DNA of 64,000 nucleotides from Roseobacter sinensis (GCF_025755255.1 NZ_JALIEB010000001.1:124001-188000), one strand, 5' to 3'. Counted from the first letter of the stretch, positions 50,943 to 61,318 are shown. Notes: generated by a model from the sequence alone, not told the origin. Program-made: numbers and translations.

Positions 50943-51758
50943 ATGGACAGGCGTGATCTCTCGGCAGGGTTCAAGGAACGACTGGCACAGGTGCTTGCCT
51001 CGCATCCCACCGGAAAAGGGCGATTCCTGAAGGATGTGGGCATGGATCGCTCCGCATTGAGCCAATTCCTCAACCCCGAGAGCGACCGGCTGCCCCGCGC
51101 CGAGACCCTGCGGCAGATCGCCCGGGTGAGCGGCGTCTCGGTCGATTGGCTTCTGTGCCTCGAGAACGCGCCTGAGGGCCGGCAGGAAGTGGCTGAAAGC
51201 GTGCAGATCGAGAAGGCGGTGCAGGCGGATGGCTCAACGCCATTGGATCAATGGCGCAGTGCTGCCTCAGGGTTCAAACTGCGCTATGTGCCCTCGACCC
51301 TGCCTGACATCGTAAGCTTCTCGCCGGACAACGTGCCTGATGCACGGGGCGGCGGGGTGGAGAACGTGCTGGGCCAGGTCTCGCTCGACGACATGGATGT
51401 GGAGATCGCCATGCCGGTGCAGACGCTTCAGGACCTCTCGGCGCGCAGCGGGCTGTGGCGCGGAGCGGATCCGGAGCAATGCCGCGAACAACTGACCTAT
51501 ATGGCCGGGGTCTGCCGCAAGAACTACCCGGCGCTGCGGCTGCACCTCTACGACGGCACGCAGACCTTCTCGGCGCCGTTCACGGTCTTCGGCAAGCAGC
51601 GGGTCGCGCTTTACATCGGGGACGCGTATCTGGTGATCAGCAGCCCCGATCAGATCCGCGGCTTTGCCAAGCAGTTCGACCGGTTGGTGCGGCGCGCGAT
51701 CATCGGCGCGGATGTGGTGCACGAGATGCTGGAGGAGCTGGCGGCGCAGGTGCGGTAG
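50943..51758 (+). CDS. XRE-family helix-turn-helix regulator
   Basis: A 271-residue regulator. N-terminal HTH: FLKDVGMDRSALSQFLNPES and RAETLRQIARVSGVSVDWLL. The larger C-terminal domain (about residues 100-271) is not identified; it has EQLTYMAGVCRKNYPALRLH and LYDGTQTFSAPFTVFGKQRV, and resembles a ligand or partner-binding domain. Start ATG at 50943 with CAGG close. Divergent from the desaturase, a likely target. Confidence 0.85.
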   Translation: MDRRDLSAGFKERLAQVLASHPTGKGRFLKDVGMDRSALSQFLNPESDRLPRAETLRQIARVSGVSVDWLLCLENAPEGRQEVAESVQIEKAVQADGSTPLDQWRSAASGFKLRYVPSTLPDIVSFSPDNVPDARGGGVENVLGQVSLDDMDVEIAMPVQTLQDLSARSGLWRGADPEQCREQLTYMAGVCRKNYPALRLHLYDGTQTFSAPFTVFGKQRVALYIGDAYLVISSPDQIRGFAKQFDRLVRRAIIGADVVHEMLEELAAQVR

Positions 51759-51778
51759 GGCGGCTCTAGGTGCACAGG

Positions 51779-51974
51779 ATATCGCCCGAGCTGGAGGGCG
51801 TTTGCGATCTGGCAGTTGCGCGCGATAGCAAAGAGTTAACTGACATCCCGCTGCTTGAAACGATGGAAAATCGCCCTCATTTCACCAAAGGCAGACCTCC
51901 GGTTTGACGGGGCGGTGTCGCCATTGGCGACGGCGCGTCAATGTCGGCCGATACCCGACCTATCAGCCGGGCGG
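51779..51974. repeat. Intergenic repeat, copy B (downstream of the XRE gene)
   Basis: Shares ATCGCCCG-CTGGAGGGCGTT, AAAATCGCCCTC and CCTATCAGCCGGGCGG with copy A at 48764, in the same order but with a longer spacer. The rest of the 275-nt gap has no gene. Confidence 0.6.
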
Positions 51975-52033
51975 AACATCTTTGCGACGTTTGCCCTGAA
52001 AAGTCGATGACAGGTTCGCTTGCCGCAAACCGC

Positions 52034-52456
52034 TTACAAATCCCCGCTGAGATAGCGCTGCATCTCGGCGCGCAGACCGTCGGACCAGGGCACTGGGCGA
52101 CCGCTTTCCATATGGACATAGACCAGCACCGGAGTCGCGGTCATGCGCAGCTGATCACCGCATTTCGCGGTGATCCGCAGGTGGGCCGACGTGCGTCCCA
52201 GCCGCAAGACCGAGAGCGACCAGGTGAGCAAATCGCCCATGTGGCTCGGTGCAGAGAACTCGGCACCGATGGACACGGTGGGCACGCCGTAACCGGACTC
52301 CATGTGCATCTGCGAAAAGGAGTGGCCCAGGCCGGCATCGTGCCATTCCTCCACGGTCTGGTTCACCATCTCGAAATAGCGGGGATAGAAGACGATGCCG
52401 GCGGGATCGCAGTGCTGGAAGAGCACCTTGATCTGGTGTTGGAAAATCTCGCTCAT
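52034..52456 (-). CDS. 4-hydroxybenzoyl-CoA-type thioesterase
   Basis: Hotdog-fold acyl-CoA thioesterase (140 aa). Motif FQHCDPAGIVFYPRYFEM has the catalytic Asp of the 4HBT subgroup. MNQTVEEWHDAGLG and the central GAEFSAPSHMGD follow. It acts on aryl- or acyl-CoA, substrate unknown. It ends in a good C-terminus (GDL) and is 37 nt downstream of cueR on the same strand. Confidence 0.85.
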   Translation of the reverse strand: MSEIFQHQIKVLFQHCDPAGIVFYPRYFEMVNQTVEEWHDAGLGHSFSQMHMESGYGVPTVSIGAEFSAPSHMGDLLTWSLSVLRLGRTSAHLRITAKCGDQLRMTATPVLVYVHMESGRPVPWSDGLRAEMQRYLSGDL

Positions 52457-52493
52457 GCGTTCAAGGTGACCGGTCTGGTCGCGGCGTCAAGGG

Positions 52494-52892
52494 TCAAGCG
52501 TGATCCGGCGCAGCAGCGAGATCGGCGAGGATCGGACAATCGGGGCGGTCGTTGCCTGCGCAGGCGTCGATCAGATGCGAAAGCGTGTCGCGCATCTGGC
52601 CCAGCTCGGCGATCTTGCGGTCGATCTCGTCGAGATGCGCCTGGGCGAGCCGTTTCACATCCGCGCTCGCGCGCGTCTGATCGTTGTAGAGCCGCAGCAG
52701 ATCGCGGCAGGCTTCGATCCCGAAGCCGAGAGAGCGGGCCCGGCCGATGAAGGCGAGCTTGTGCAGATCACTGTCCGAGAAGTCGCGATAGCCGTTGTCG
52801 CTGCGCGCGGGCGCAATGAGCCCGATGTCTTCGTAGTAGCGAATGGTCTTTACAGGCAGGCCCGTGCTTCTGGCCACGTCGGAGATGTTCAT
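52494..52892 (-). CDS. cueR: Copper-responsive MerR-family regulator CueR
   Basis: A 132-residue MerR regulator that senses Cu(I) and activates efflux. Winged [23 protein letters not shown]; the metal loop has C111 and C119 (CAGNDRPDC), matching the CueR Cys pair spaced 8 apart. [20 protein letters not shown] is the dimerisation helix. The ATG overlaps the copA stop by 4 nt, so it is autoregulated from the copA promoter. Confidence 0.93.
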   Translation of the reverse strand: MNISDVARSTGLPVKTIRYYEDIGLIAPARSDNGYRDFSDSDLHKLAFIGRARSLGFGIEACRDLLRLYNDQTRASADVKRLAQAHLDEIDRKIAELGQMRDTLSHLIDACAGNDRPDCPILADLAAAPDHA

Positions 52893-55144
52893 GCCGCCTC
52901 CCGTTTCAATCCACGTAGACGCAGCGCGTTGCTGAGCACGAAGAGGCTCGACAGCGCCATGGCCGCTGCGGCCAGTTGCGGTGACAACAGCAACCCAAGG
53001 CTGGCATAGAGCGCCCCCGCCGCGACGGGGATCAGCGCCGCGTTGTAGGCGAAGGCCCAGAAGAGGTTCTGACGGATGTTCCGCATCGCCGCGCGCGACA
53101 CGCCAAGCGCGGTTTCAACGCCTCGCAGATCGCCCGACATCAGGACCACATCTGCCGCCCCGATGGCGATATCGGTTCCGCTGCCAATCGCGATGCCCAC
53201 ATCCGCCTTGGCCAGCGCTGGCGCGTCGTTGATGCCGTCGCCGACGAAAGCCACCTTGGCTCCGCCCTGCTGGATCGTCTCCAGCGCGGCGGTTTTGCCT
53301 TCAGGCAGCACCCGGGCGATCAGATCGTCGATGCCGATCTGATGCGCAACCGCATCTGCCGTCTCCTGTTTGTCGCCCGTGATCATCGCGACACGCAAAC
53401 CCTGTGCATGCAACCGCGCAATCACCTCAGCCGCGTTCGGTTTGATCTGATCGGTGACGGAGATAAGGGCTGCGGGCACGTCTCCGATGGCCGCGAAGAA
53501 CACCGTCTCGCCCGATGCGGCACGGGCGTTGGCGGCATCAAGGGCGTCGCCCAGTGCGATCCCGTTCTCCGCCATCAGCGCCTCCGAACCGACGAGGACG
53601 CGTTGGCCCTCCACCTCCCCAATCGCACCGTGCCCGCTCAGCGCCTTGATCGCGTGCGCCTGCGGCACCGTCAGACCGGCGGTGCGCGCCGCCTGCACGA
53701 CCGCATGGGCGACGGGGTGTTCCACCCGCGCCTCAACGGCAGCGACGTAGGACAGGGCAGTGTCGGCATCGAACTCGCCCAATGGCTCGAAAACGCTCAG
53801 AACCGGTGCACCTTCAGTCAGCGTGCCGGTCTTGTCGAAGGCGATGACGTCCACGTCCGCAAGCGCCTGCAGGGCATCGCCCTTGCGGAAGAGCACGCCC
53901 AATTCCGCGGCCCGGCCCGTGGCCACCATGATCGAGGTGGGCGTGGCCAGCCCCATGGCGCAGGGGCAGGCGATGATCAGAACCGCCACACCGGCCACGA
54001 GCGCATAAGAGATCACCGGCGCGGGCCCGACAGCGAGCCAGATCAGCACCGTGGCACCGGCAATGCCCAGAACCGTGGGGACGAACCAAAGCGTCACCCG
54101 ATCGACCAGCGCCTGGATGGGCAGCTTGGCACCTTGCGCGTCCTGAACCATGCGGACGATCCCGGCAAGCAGCGTATCGGCGCCCACACGGGTGGCCTGC
54201 AGCGTCAGGCTGCCTGGGCCGTTGATCGTACCGCCCGTGACCGGATCGCCCGCCTGCTTTTCGACCGGAATGGGCTCTCCCGTGATCATGCTCTCGTCAA
54301 GGTGGCTTTGGCCTTCGGTCACCACCGCATCGACAGGCACACGCTCGCCCGGACGCAGCAGGATCACATCTCCCGGCTCGATCTCAGCCACGGGAACCGT
54401 CTGCGCGCGCCCGTCACGGACGACCTGCGCCGTCTTCGGTTGCAGTTGGAGCAGCGCCCGGATGGCCGTCCCCGTGCGGCCCTTCGCCCGCGCCTCCAGC
54501 GACCGCCCGAGCAGGATGAAAAACACGATGACGGCCGCCGCTTCGAAATAGACCACCTGTGCGGCCGCAGGCAGCAGGCCCGGTGCCAGAAGGACGCAGA
54601 GCGAATAGCCGTAGGCCGCCGATGTGCCAACCGCCACGAGGCTGTTCATGTCCGGTGCCCGGTGCAGCAGCGCGGCCACGCCCCGCGTGTAGAATGCCCG
54701 GCCCGGCCCCACCAGGATGGCCGCGGTCAACAGAGCCTGTATCCACCAGCTCTGCTGCGTTCCGATTGTCTGCATGACGAAGTGGTGAAACGCAGGCACC
54801 ATGTGACTGCCCATCTCGAGCACCACGACCGGCAGCGCCAGCAACCCCGCCACCCAGGTCTGCCGCGCGAGACCTTCGGCCTCTTCGGTTCTGCGGTCCT
54901 CCGCGGCCTCGGGCACGCGCACCTGCAGCACCGTGGCCGGGTATCCTGCTTCGGTCGCCGTCCGGGCGAGCGCCTCGGCGGTCGGTTCTGCGCCATCGAC
55001 CTCGATGGTCGCTTCCTCGGTGGCAAGGTTGACCGCCACCTCCCGCACGCCGGGGACGCCGGCCAAGGCCCGATCCACCCGCGCCACACAGGAGGCGCAG
55101 GACATGTTTCCGACTGTCAGTGTGATCTTGTGCGAATCGAGCAC
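52889..55144 (-). CDS. copA: Copper-exporting P1B-type ATPase
   Basis: Cu(I) efflux pump (751 aa), one metal-binding domain. HMA domain: MSCASC with C16/C19. Transmembrane CPC is at 393-395 ([14 protein letters not shown]), phosphorylation motif DKTGT at 437-441, TGE at 288-290, HP at 479-480 (EHPVAHAV), and GDGIND at 638-643. Eight transmembrane helices. GTG start at 55144 with GGGAG and GAGG upstream. Driven by the CueR promoter at 55175-55205; with cueR the second gene. Confidence 0.97.
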   Translation of the reverse strand: MLDSHKITLTVGNMSCASCVARVDRALAGVPGVREVAVNLATEEATIEVDGAEPTAEALARTATEAGYPATVLQVRVPEAAEDRRTEEAEGLARQTWVAGLLALPVVVLEMGSHMVPAFHHFVMQTIGTQQSWWIQALLTAAILVGPGRAFYTRGVAALLHRAPDMNSLVAVGTSAAYGYSLCVLLAPGLLPAAAQVVYFEAAAVIVFFILLGRSLEARAKGRTGTAIRALLQLQPKTAQVVRDGRAQTVPVAEIEPGDVILLRPGERVPVDAVVTEGQSHLDESMITGEPIPVEKQAGDPVTGGTINGPGSLTLQATRVGADTLLAGIVRMVQDAQGAKLPIQALVDRVTLWFVPTVLGIAGATVLIWLAVGPAPVISYALVAGVAVLIIACPCAMGLATPTSIMVATGRAAELGVLFRKGDALQALADVDVIAFDKTGTLTEGAPVLSVFEPLGEFDADTALSYVAAVEARVEHPVAHAVVQAARTAGLTVPQAHAIKALSGHGAIGEVEGQRVLVGSEALMAENGIALGDALDAANARAASGETVFFAAIGDVPAALISVTDQIKPNAAEVIARLHAQGLRVAMITGDKQETADAVAHQIGIDDLIARVLPEGKTAALETIQQGGAKVAFVGDGINDAPALAKADVGIAIGSGTDIAIGAADVVLMSGDLRGVETALGVSRAAMRNIRQNLFWAFAYNAALIPVAAGALYASLGLLLSPQLAAAAMALSSLFVLSNALRLRGLKREAA

Positions 55145-55174
55145 AACCTCAGGCTCCCGTAACCACTTACAGGA

Positions 55175-55205
55175 GAGATAAGGTCTCCAGTCACTGGAAG
55201 GTCAA
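55175..55205 (-). promoter_or_regulatory. CueR-type promoter of copA-cueR
   Basis: On the minus strand: -35 TTGACC (55205-55200), a 19-bp spacer, and -10 TATCTC (55180-55175). The spacer holds the dyad TCCAGTGACTGGA (complement of 55186-55198). A long spacer with a central dyad is the hallmark of promoters switched by MerR-family activators, which twist the DNA. Confidence 0.88.
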
Positions 55206-55230
55206 GCCCCCAAGCCCGAAGTGATGAACC

Positions 55231-56736
55231 CTAGGCCCGTTTCTCTTCCTCTGCCGGGGTCTCCTCCGGCGGGACCTCTTCGGCATCCAGCAGTTCGGCG
55301 TCTTCGACCGTTTCCTCGGCCTCTGGGGCCGGATCGGATGCCGTTTTTGTCTGGTCTTCGATCGCGCCGACGATCAGCGGCAGCATTTGCACGCCGCCGG
55401 GCATCGCAACCTCGGACATCGGCGGGGTCTTCCATGTGAGCGTATCGAAGCTCTCGCAGTTCTCACACGTCGGCGCCCATTCCGCATGAATGTGCTGGCA
55501 GTTGTCGCAAATCCACTGCGGGCCGCGCGACACGGTGAGCGCCCGCGCCAGCCAGCCGCGCACAACTGCGTCATCGGCCCCTTCACCCCGTTCGATCGCC
55601 GCCATCAGCGTGACCGAGCGCGCCGTCGGATCCGTCTCGACCAGATCGCCGAGCGCGCGGCGCGCTTCGGGGAAATCCTCATTTGCGATATGCAGCTCGG
55701 CCAGGAGCATCCGTGTCTCCGGATCCTGCGGGTTGATGCGGGTCAGCAGCGCAAAGCGCTTGATCCGCTGGCCAGGTGTCTCCTCCGGCTCGATCTCGGC
55801 GAAGGCCGCGGCGAGGTCAGGGTGCGGCATCGTCTCCCAGGCCTTCTTGATGATGCGCGTGGCATAGCGCGGCTTGCCTTTCTCGATGTAACTTTGCGCT
55901 GCCATCACCGCGGCCGGGATCAGATCGGGCGACAGCTTGTTCGCCTCGATCGCCTTCTCCTTGGTGTCGATCGAGGTGTCGGCATTGAGGATGTCCTTGG
56001 CCTCGGACAGCGCGAGCACCGCGTCGCGGCGCTTGTGCACGTCGCGCGGCAGGCTCCCGTACTTGAGCTTGGCACTCAACGTCTGCCGAGCGCCCGCCCA
56101 ATCCTCTTTCTTGGCCTGAAGACGCAACAGAAGATCCTGGACCTCTTCATGCTTGGGTTTGATCGCGAAGGCTTTCTCGGCGAGTTTCAGGGCGGTCTCG
56201 GTGTCGCCATCCGCAAGCTTCTGCTTGAGGATCCCGCGCACCCCGACGAAGCGCGTGGCATCGTTGGTGACCAGCTTCTTATAGGTCTCTTCCGCCTTGC
56301 GCCGGTCGCCTGCCATTTCGGCCGCCTGTGCGGTCAGCAGGTTGGTCAGCTCCGGCTTTTTGAGGTAGCGGTCGGCCTTGGCTGCTTTGGCCATGGCCAC
56401 GCGGCCTTCACCGCTCGCCAGCGCCATCATGCCTTCAGAGAGCGCATCAAAGCCTTTGCGTTCACGGTTCCGATCGAAATAGCGCGACAGTGCCGTCTCG
56501 TCGCCGTTGAGAAAGTGCCAGGTGGCCAGCAGCAACGACAGCAGCTTGAGCAGGATCCAGACCGCAACCACAAGGACGACAACGGCGATCACCGATTGCA
56601 GCGGCCCGAAGGTGTACTCGCTGCCCATGACGGTCACCTGAACACCGCCCTGGCTTTCCAGCAGGTAACCCGCGCCCAGCGCAAGTGCGGCAACGACCCC
56701 GACGAAGAGGATGATCTTGATAAGGGACCAGAGCAT
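55231..56736 (-). CDS. hemY: HemY-like membrane protein with TPR repeats
   Basis: A 501-residue inner-membrane protein. Two N-terminal helices (LIKIILFVGVVAALALGAGYLL; about 1-25, shown by start LIKIILFVGV, and SVIAVVVLVVAVWILLKLL at about 48-66) are followed by TPR-like repeats. Despite the name it is not protoporphyrinogen oxidase; its function in haem synthesis is unsettled. Near the C-terminus CDNC (410-413) and CENC (424-427) form a zinc-ribbon-like unit, and the tail is acidic. Co-oriented with mic60 and hemD upstream. Confidence 0.88.
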   Translation of the reverse strand: MLWSLIKIILFVGVVAALALGAGYLLESQGGVQVTVMGSEYTFGPLQSVIAVVVLVVAVWILLKLLSLLLATWHFLNGDETALSRYFDRNRERKGFDALSEGMMALASGEGRVAMAKAAKADRYLKKPELTNLLTAQAAEMAGDRRKAEETYKKLVTNDATRFVGVRGILKQKLADGDTETALKLAEKAFAIKPKHEEVQDLLLRLQAKKEDWAGARQTLSAKLKYGSLPRDVHKRRDAVLALSEAKDILNADTSIDTKEKAIEANKLSPDLIPAAVMAAQSYIEKGKPRYATRIIKKAWETMPHPDLAAAFAEIEPEETPGQRIKRFALLTRINPQDPETRMLLAELHIANEDFPEARRALGDLVETDPTARSVTLMAAIERGEGADDAVVRGWLARALTVSRGPQWICDNCQHIHAEWAPTCENCESFDTLTWKTPPMSEVAMPGGVQMLPLIVGAIEDQTKTASDPAPEAEETVEDAELLDAEEVPPEETPAEEEKRA

Positions 56737-56749
56737 AAAATCGACTTTC

Positions 56750-58138
56750 TCAGTTAACCGTCAGACTGTCGGAGAGGGCCTTGGCGGCGTCACCCGCCGC
56801 CTTGCGTGCCGTAGCACCAGCCAGCCAATCCTGCATGGCCGTCTTCGCAGCATCGGGCAGCGCTTCCGTTTCCGCCAGCGCAGCGTCAAGATCGCCCGCC
56901 CGCAGCGCGGCCTCGGCACGAGACAGCACCGCATCGGGGTCAGAGCCTTCCCGTGGCGTCACAGAACGCGCACTCAACTGCCGCCGAAGAAAGCCGCCCA
57001 AACCGTCCACTTCGGATTCCGGCACCTCGGCACGGGCCGCGGCCAGAGCCGCGCGGGCAGCCTCCGGGAAGGACTCGCGCAGGGCAGAGACGGTCGGAAC
57101 GCCCTCGAGCGCCGCGGTGCGCAGGGCTTCAGGCACCTCGACCGGTGTTACCTCTTCGAGCGCGCCCAGCGCCGGCTCGAACGCCTCGCCTGTCTCGACA
57201 GCCGTGATCACGCGGGTCAGCGCGGCACGGGCCAGGATCCGCTCGGCTTCGGCGCTGGCGCGGGCATCTTCTTCCGCAAGTCGCGCCTCAAGCTCCTCGA
57301 TCGAGGATTGCAAGGCGGCAAGCTCTTCGCTGTTGTCCGGCGGAGGAGCCACCGGATCGGCCACCGGCCGCGCCTCGAGCTCCTCCAGCCGCGTGGTCAC
57401 GGATTGCAGTGCCGTCTCAACCGACGCCAACGATTGCGAAAGACCTCCCAGGTCGGCCGACAGATCGGGGATCTCGGGCATCTCGGGTGTTTCAGCGGTC
57501 TCGAGCGCGCCGAGCCGCTCTGACAATGCCGCCAACTCACTGTTCAGCGGCGCGAGATCGACCGGTTCGGGCGCAGCCGCGCCGGGCAGATAGGCATCCA
57601 GCATGTCACCGCGCCCAGCAATGAAGCCTAAAAGCGCCGCCACGATACCGCCGAAGACGGCGGGCCAGAAGCTGGTGGTCCGCTGCGGGGCAGCAGGCGG
57701 TGGCGGCGGGAGCTCCTCGGGCTTCACCTCGTCACTTTCCTTGGGCTCCGGGTCGGTATCTTCGACGGCTTCGACCGTCCCTGCATCGGTCTCGGCCACA
57801 ACCGTATCGGGGTCCGCGACATCCTGGCCCTCGATAGAGTCCTCACCCATACGGCCTTCTTGGGTGGCGTCCTTTTCGTCGCTGTCGACCCAGACGAACC
57901 CCTCTGCGCGCTCGTCAAGCGGTTCGGGCGCAACAACCGTTTCTGCCTCCTGTGAGGGTTGTGCCTTGTCCGCGGCGTCCGACAGGGTGGGGTCGGGGTC
58001 CTTTGGGGTACTTTCCGTGGTCTCAGACGCCGCAGTCGGCTGATCGTCACCCTTGGACAGTTCGGGCAAATCGCCCAGCGCCTCGTCCTCGGTCACCTTC
58101 GGTGGCTGGTCCTTGGTTGGTTTTTTTGGTTTGGCCAC
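56750..58138 (-). CDS. mic60: Mitofilin/Mic60 homologue
   Basis: A 462-residue protein of the alphaproteobacterial Mic60 family, relatives of mitochondrial cristae organiser. A long acidic disordered N-terminus leads to one transmembrane helix at about residues 156-175 (SFWPAVFGGIVAALLGFIAG), a coiled coil (about 195-300), and a C-terminal mitofilin signature (FLRRQLSARSV, AEAALRAGDLDAALAETEAL). The start at 58138 is GTG with AAGGTGG upstream; a GTG at 58174 is open. Neighbours hemY and hemD are the ones expected for this gene in Alphaproteobacteria. It shapes intracytoplasmic membranes in phototrophic relatives. Confidence 0.88.
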   Translation of the reverse strand: MAKPKKPTKDQPPKVTEDEALGDLPELSKGDDQPTAASETTESTPKDPDPTLSDAADKAQPSQEAETVVAPEPLDERAEGFVWVDSDEKDATQEGRMGEDSIEGQDVADPDTVVAETDAGTVEAVEDTDPEPKESDEVKPEELPPPPPAAPQRTTSFWPAVFGGIVAALLGFIAGRGDMLDAYLPGAAAPEPVDLAPLNSELAALSERLGALETAETPEMPEIPDLSADLGGLSQSLASVETALQSVTTRLEELEARPVADPVAPPPDNSEELAALQSSIEELEARLAEEDARASAEAERILARAALTRVITAVETGEAFEPALGALEEVTPVEVPEALRTAALEGVPTVSALRESFPEAARAALAAARAEVPESEVDGLGGFLRRQLSARSVTPREGSDPDAVLSRAEAALRAGDLDAALAETEALPDAAKTAMQDWLAGATARKAAGDAAKALSDSLTVN

Positions 58139-58205
58139 GACATCCACCTTTTCGAATCTTCCCCAGCGGCGCACTCAGGAACCTTACTCGCGCGCATCGC
58201 ACCTC

Positions 58206-58916
58206 TCAACCCAAGCTGACGCGGGCAACCAGCTTTTCAAGGCAGCGCACCATCGCCTCAGCCGTCGGTTCCTCCGCGATTTCAAGCGCTTTCAGCGGCA
58301 AATGTGCAAGTGGCTCAGCCACCGCAACGCTCAAGGCCGCCACGGAGGGGTGCGCAGTTACCGGGCAGTCCCGGGCAAAGCCCATAGCCGTGCGCGGGGA
58401 AAACACGGCAACTATCACCGGATCGGACCCGGCCAGACACGCACGCGCCTCGGCGGTCAGAGACAGAAGCGCCTGATCGTAGACCGTGCGCCGCTGCACG
58501 CTGAGACCTTGGGCACTGAGCCGTTCGGCGACCTGCCCACGCGTGTAGCGCCCCGCGAGATGCCAGAGAGGTGACGTCGGAAGCTCAGAACCGAGAGACG
58601 CGACCAACGCGTCAGCTGTCTGGCCTGAGAATGTCGCCTGCCAGCCAGCACTCCGCGCGGCCTCGGTGGTGGCCGCCCCGACGCAGAAGGCCCGCCGGCC
58701 CGCACCTCGGGGCGCAAAGCGGACCGCATTTGCCGAGGTGAAGATCACGGCGTCCTCGGGCGCAATGGTCAGCGCGGCCTCAACCGGGACAATCTCGATC
58801 AGAGGGCTCAGGATGATCCGGACGCGGTCACGCAGCGCACCGGGCAGCTGATCGGCAAACCGCTGGTTCGCCCGGGTAGGGCGCGTCAAGATCAGCGACA
58901 GGGGGGGCGTACCCAT
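58206..58916 (-). CDS. hemD: Uroporphyrinogen-III synthase
   Basis: A 236-residue enzyme that closes and inverts hydroxymethylbilane to uroporphyrinogen III for haem/cobalamin. Family is poorly conserved; identifiable parts are [17 protein letters not shown] start, [29 protein letters not shown] and [13 protein letters not shown]. Start ATG at 58916 follows GAGGG. It lies between mic60 and the divergent tsaD gene. No hemC is present in this block. Confidence 0.85.
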   Translation of the reverse strand: MGTPPLSLILTRPTRANQRFADQLPGALRDRVRIILSPLIEIVPVEAALTIAPEDAVIFTSANAVRFAPRGAGRRAFCVGAATTEAARSAGWQATFSGQTADALVASLGSELPTSPLWHLAGRYTRGQVAERLSAQGLSVQRRTVYDQALLSLTAEARACLAGSDPVIVAVFSPRTAMGFARDCPVTAHPSVAALSVAVAEPLAHLPLKALEIAEEPTAEAMVRCLEKLVARVSLG

Positions 58917-58989
58917 TCGAACCCTCAGCATTGTTTGCGGCCCTCTCCGGTGTTACCTGCGAGCCAGATATCTTGCAACGGGATCACCT

Positions 58990-60087
58990 GTGTCGGGATC
59001 GCTGACAGTTCTGGGCCTGGAGAGCAGCTGCGACGATACCGCGGCGGCGGTCCTGCGCCGTTATGCCGGAGGTGAGACAGAGATCTTGTCGTCTGTTGTC
59101 TACGGCCAGACCGACCTGCACGCCGACTTTGGCGGGGTCGTGCCCGAGATTGCCGCGCGCGCCCACGCAGAGGCACTGGATCACTGCGTCGAACAGGCTC
59201 TGACACAGGCGGAGTGCGGCCTTGGCGAGATCGAGGCGATTGCAGTCACCGCAGGCCCCGGCCTCATCGGCGGCGTGGTCTCTGGCGTGATGTGCGCCAA
59301 GGGATTGGCGGCGGCGACGGGCCTGCCGCTCTACGGGATCAATCATCTCGCCGGCCATGCGCTGACCCCGCGGCTGACCGATGATGTGCCCTACCCGTAT
59401 CTGATGCTGCTGGTCTCTGGCGGTCACTGCCAGTTCCTGATGGTCGAAGGCCCGGACAGCTTTGTCCGGCTGGGCGGAACCATCGATGACGCGCCGGGCG
59501 AAGCCTTTGACAAGGTCGCGCGGTTGTTGGGCCTGCCTCAGCCGGGGGGGCCTGCTGTCGAAGCGACCGCGGCGCAAGGGGCAGCTGATGGCTTCGCCTT
59601 GCCGCGGCCGCTGCTCGACCGACCCGGCTGCGATCTGTCGTTTTCCGGCCTGAAGACCGCCGTTCTGCGGGCGCGCGACGCGGTGGTCGCGGCACAGGGC
59701 GGCCTGCCAGAGGCGGCCCGCGCAGATCTTTGCGCCAGCTTTCAGGCCGCTATTGTGGACGTGTTGGTCGAAAAGTCGCACCGCGCGCTCGACCTCTATC
59801 GCGACACCGGACCGGGCCAACCCAGCTTTTGCGTGGCGGGTGGGGTTGCTGCAAATACGGCCATTCGGCGCGGGTTAGAGACGCTTTGCGCCGATGCGGG
59901 TGTCCGGTTCTGCGCACCACCGCTGGCGCTCTGCACCGACAATGCAGCGATGATCGCCTTCGCCGCCATCGAGCAGATGAGTACACGGCCGCCGGACGGC
60001 TTTGCCCTCTCGGCGCGGCCGCGCTGGCCGCTGGACCGGGCGAGCCCTGCCATGCTCGGCAGCGGCAAGAAAGGGGCCAAGGCGTGA
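58990..60087 (+). CDS. tsaD: tRNA N6-adenosine threonylcarbamoyltransferase
   Basis: Catalytic component (365 aa) that attaches threonylcarbamoyl to A37 of ANN-decoding tRNAs. ASKHA fold with [14 protein letters not shown], metal-binding histidines in INHLAGHA, and the [14 protein letters not shown] phosphate loop, plus [20 protein letters not shown] start at 58990; gap of 73 nt to divergent hemD. Overlaps gpsA by GTGA. Confidence 0.97.
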   Translation: MSGSLTVLGLESSCDDTAAAVLRRYAGGETEILSSVVYGQTDLHADFGGVVPEIAARAHAEALDHCVEQALTQAECGLGEIEAIAVTAGPGLIGGVVSGVMCAKGLAAATGLPLYGINHLAGHALTPRLTDDVPYPYLMLLVSGGHCQFLMVEGPDSFVRLGGTIDDAPGEAFDKVARLLGLPQPGGPAVEATAAQGAADGFALPRPLLDRPGCDLSFSGLKTAVLRARDAVVAAQGGLPEAARADLCASFQAAIVDVLVEKSHRALDLYRDTGPGQPSFCVAGGVAANTAIRRGLETLCADAGVRFCAPPLALCTDNAAMIAFAAIEQMSTRPPDGFALSARPRWPLDRASPAMLGSGKKGAKA

Positions 60088-61046
60088 GCGTCGCGGTCCT
60101 GGGCGGTGGCGCCTTCGGCACCGCGCTGGCCGTGGCCCTGTCGCAGAGGGGGCCTGTGACCCTCTGGTGCCGCGCGCCCGCACAGGCAGATGATATGGCC
60201 AACCGCCGCGTGAACGAACGGTACCTGCCGGGCTGCACCCTGCCGGCTGACCTAACGATCACCGCCGATCTGACTGCGGCGGCCGATGCAAAGATCTTAC
60301 TTCTGGCGGTGCCGATGCAACAGCTCGGACGCTTCGCCAGGGATGAAGCCAGCCATCTCGACGGCAAGATCCTGGTGGCCTGCTGCAAGGGGATGGACCT
60401 GCGCAGCGGCGCGGGGCCGGTGGAGACCCTCGCGCAACACTGTCCGACGGCCCGCGTTGCACTGCTGACCGGGCCCAGCTTTGCGCGCGACATCGCGCGG
60501 GGCCTGCCTACCGGCCTGACCCTCGCCTGCGCCGACGCCGGCCTTGGAGAAACACTGCAACACCAGCTGGCGACGCCGGCTCTGCGGCTCTACCGGACCA
60601 CCGATGTGATCGGGGCAACACTCGGCGGCGCTTTGAAAAACGTGATGGCGATCGCCTGCGGTGCGACGATCGGAGCCGGTCTCGGCGAAAGCGCGCGGGC
60701 GAGCATCCTGACCCGTGGCTTTGCCGAGATGCAGCGCCTCGCCCTGCTGAAAGGTGCCGTACCCCAAACGCTCGCCGGGCTGTCTGGCTTCGGGGATCTG
60801 GTACTGACCTGCACCTCGGAGCAATCCCGCAATTATCGCTTCGGACTCGCCATCGGCAGGGATGAGGCCTTCGATGCCTCGATGACGGTCGAAGGCGCTG
60901 CAACGGCGCAGGCCGCCGCCCGTCTTGCCCAACGGGAAGGGATCGACCTGCCCATCACTTCGGCGGTTGCGGGGCTGGTGGAAAAACGGTTGGATGTGGC
61001 CCAGGCGATGGATGCGTTGCTGTCGCGCACATTGAAGGAAGAATAG
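60084..61046 (+). CDS. gpsA: Glycerol-3-phosphate dehydrogenase, NAD(P)+
   Basis: Makes sn-glycerol 3-phosphate for phospholipids (320 aa). Motif [18 protein letters not shown] is the NAD loop; active-site lysine is in [12 protein letters not shown], and the [16 protein letters not shown] and NYRFG segments are typical. GTG at 60084 with AAGGGG upstream, overlapping tsaD stop. The longer frame starting at 59730 is antisense/out of frame to tsaD and rejected. Confidence 0.97.
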   Translation: MSVAVLGGGAFGTALAVALSQRGPVTLWCRAPAQADDMANRRVNERYLPGCTLPADLTITADLTAAADAKILLLAVPMQQLGRFARDEASHLDGKILVACCKGMDLRSGAGPVETLAQHCPTARVALLTGPSFARDIARGLPTGLTLACADAGLGETLQHQLATPALRLYRTTDVIGATLGGALKNVMAIACGATIGAGLGESARASILTRGFAEMQRLALLKGAVPQTLAGLSGFGDLVLTCTSEQSRNYRFGLAIGRDEAFDASMTVEGAATAQAAARLAQREGIDLPITSAVAGLVEKRLDVAQAMDALLSRTLKEE

Positions 61047-61318
61047 ATGCTGGTTGCTCTGATCGCGCATGACAAACCCGGCGCGCTGCCGGTCCGGCAG
61101 GAGAACCGCCCGGCGCATGTGGCCTATCTGAAAGAGAGTGGTGCCGTGCAGCAGGCGGGGCCGCTGCTCGATGATGCTGGCGAGATGACCGGGTCGCTGA
61201 TCATTCTCGACGTCGCGGATATGGCCGAAGCGCGGGCGTGGGCCGCTGCGGATCCCTATGGGCAGGCGGGGCTCTTTGCCTCCGTCGATCTGATACCTTG
61301 GAACAGGGTGATCGGCTG

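Noticed and set aside
53342-55162. 606-codon plus-strand ORF across copA
   Set aside because: Antisense to a complete P-type ATPase, His/Arg-rich, no motif.
59730-61046. Longer 438-codon gpsA frame
   Set aside because: Would overlap tsaD by about 350 nt; the GTG at 60084 has a ribosome site and the VSVAVLGGG start.
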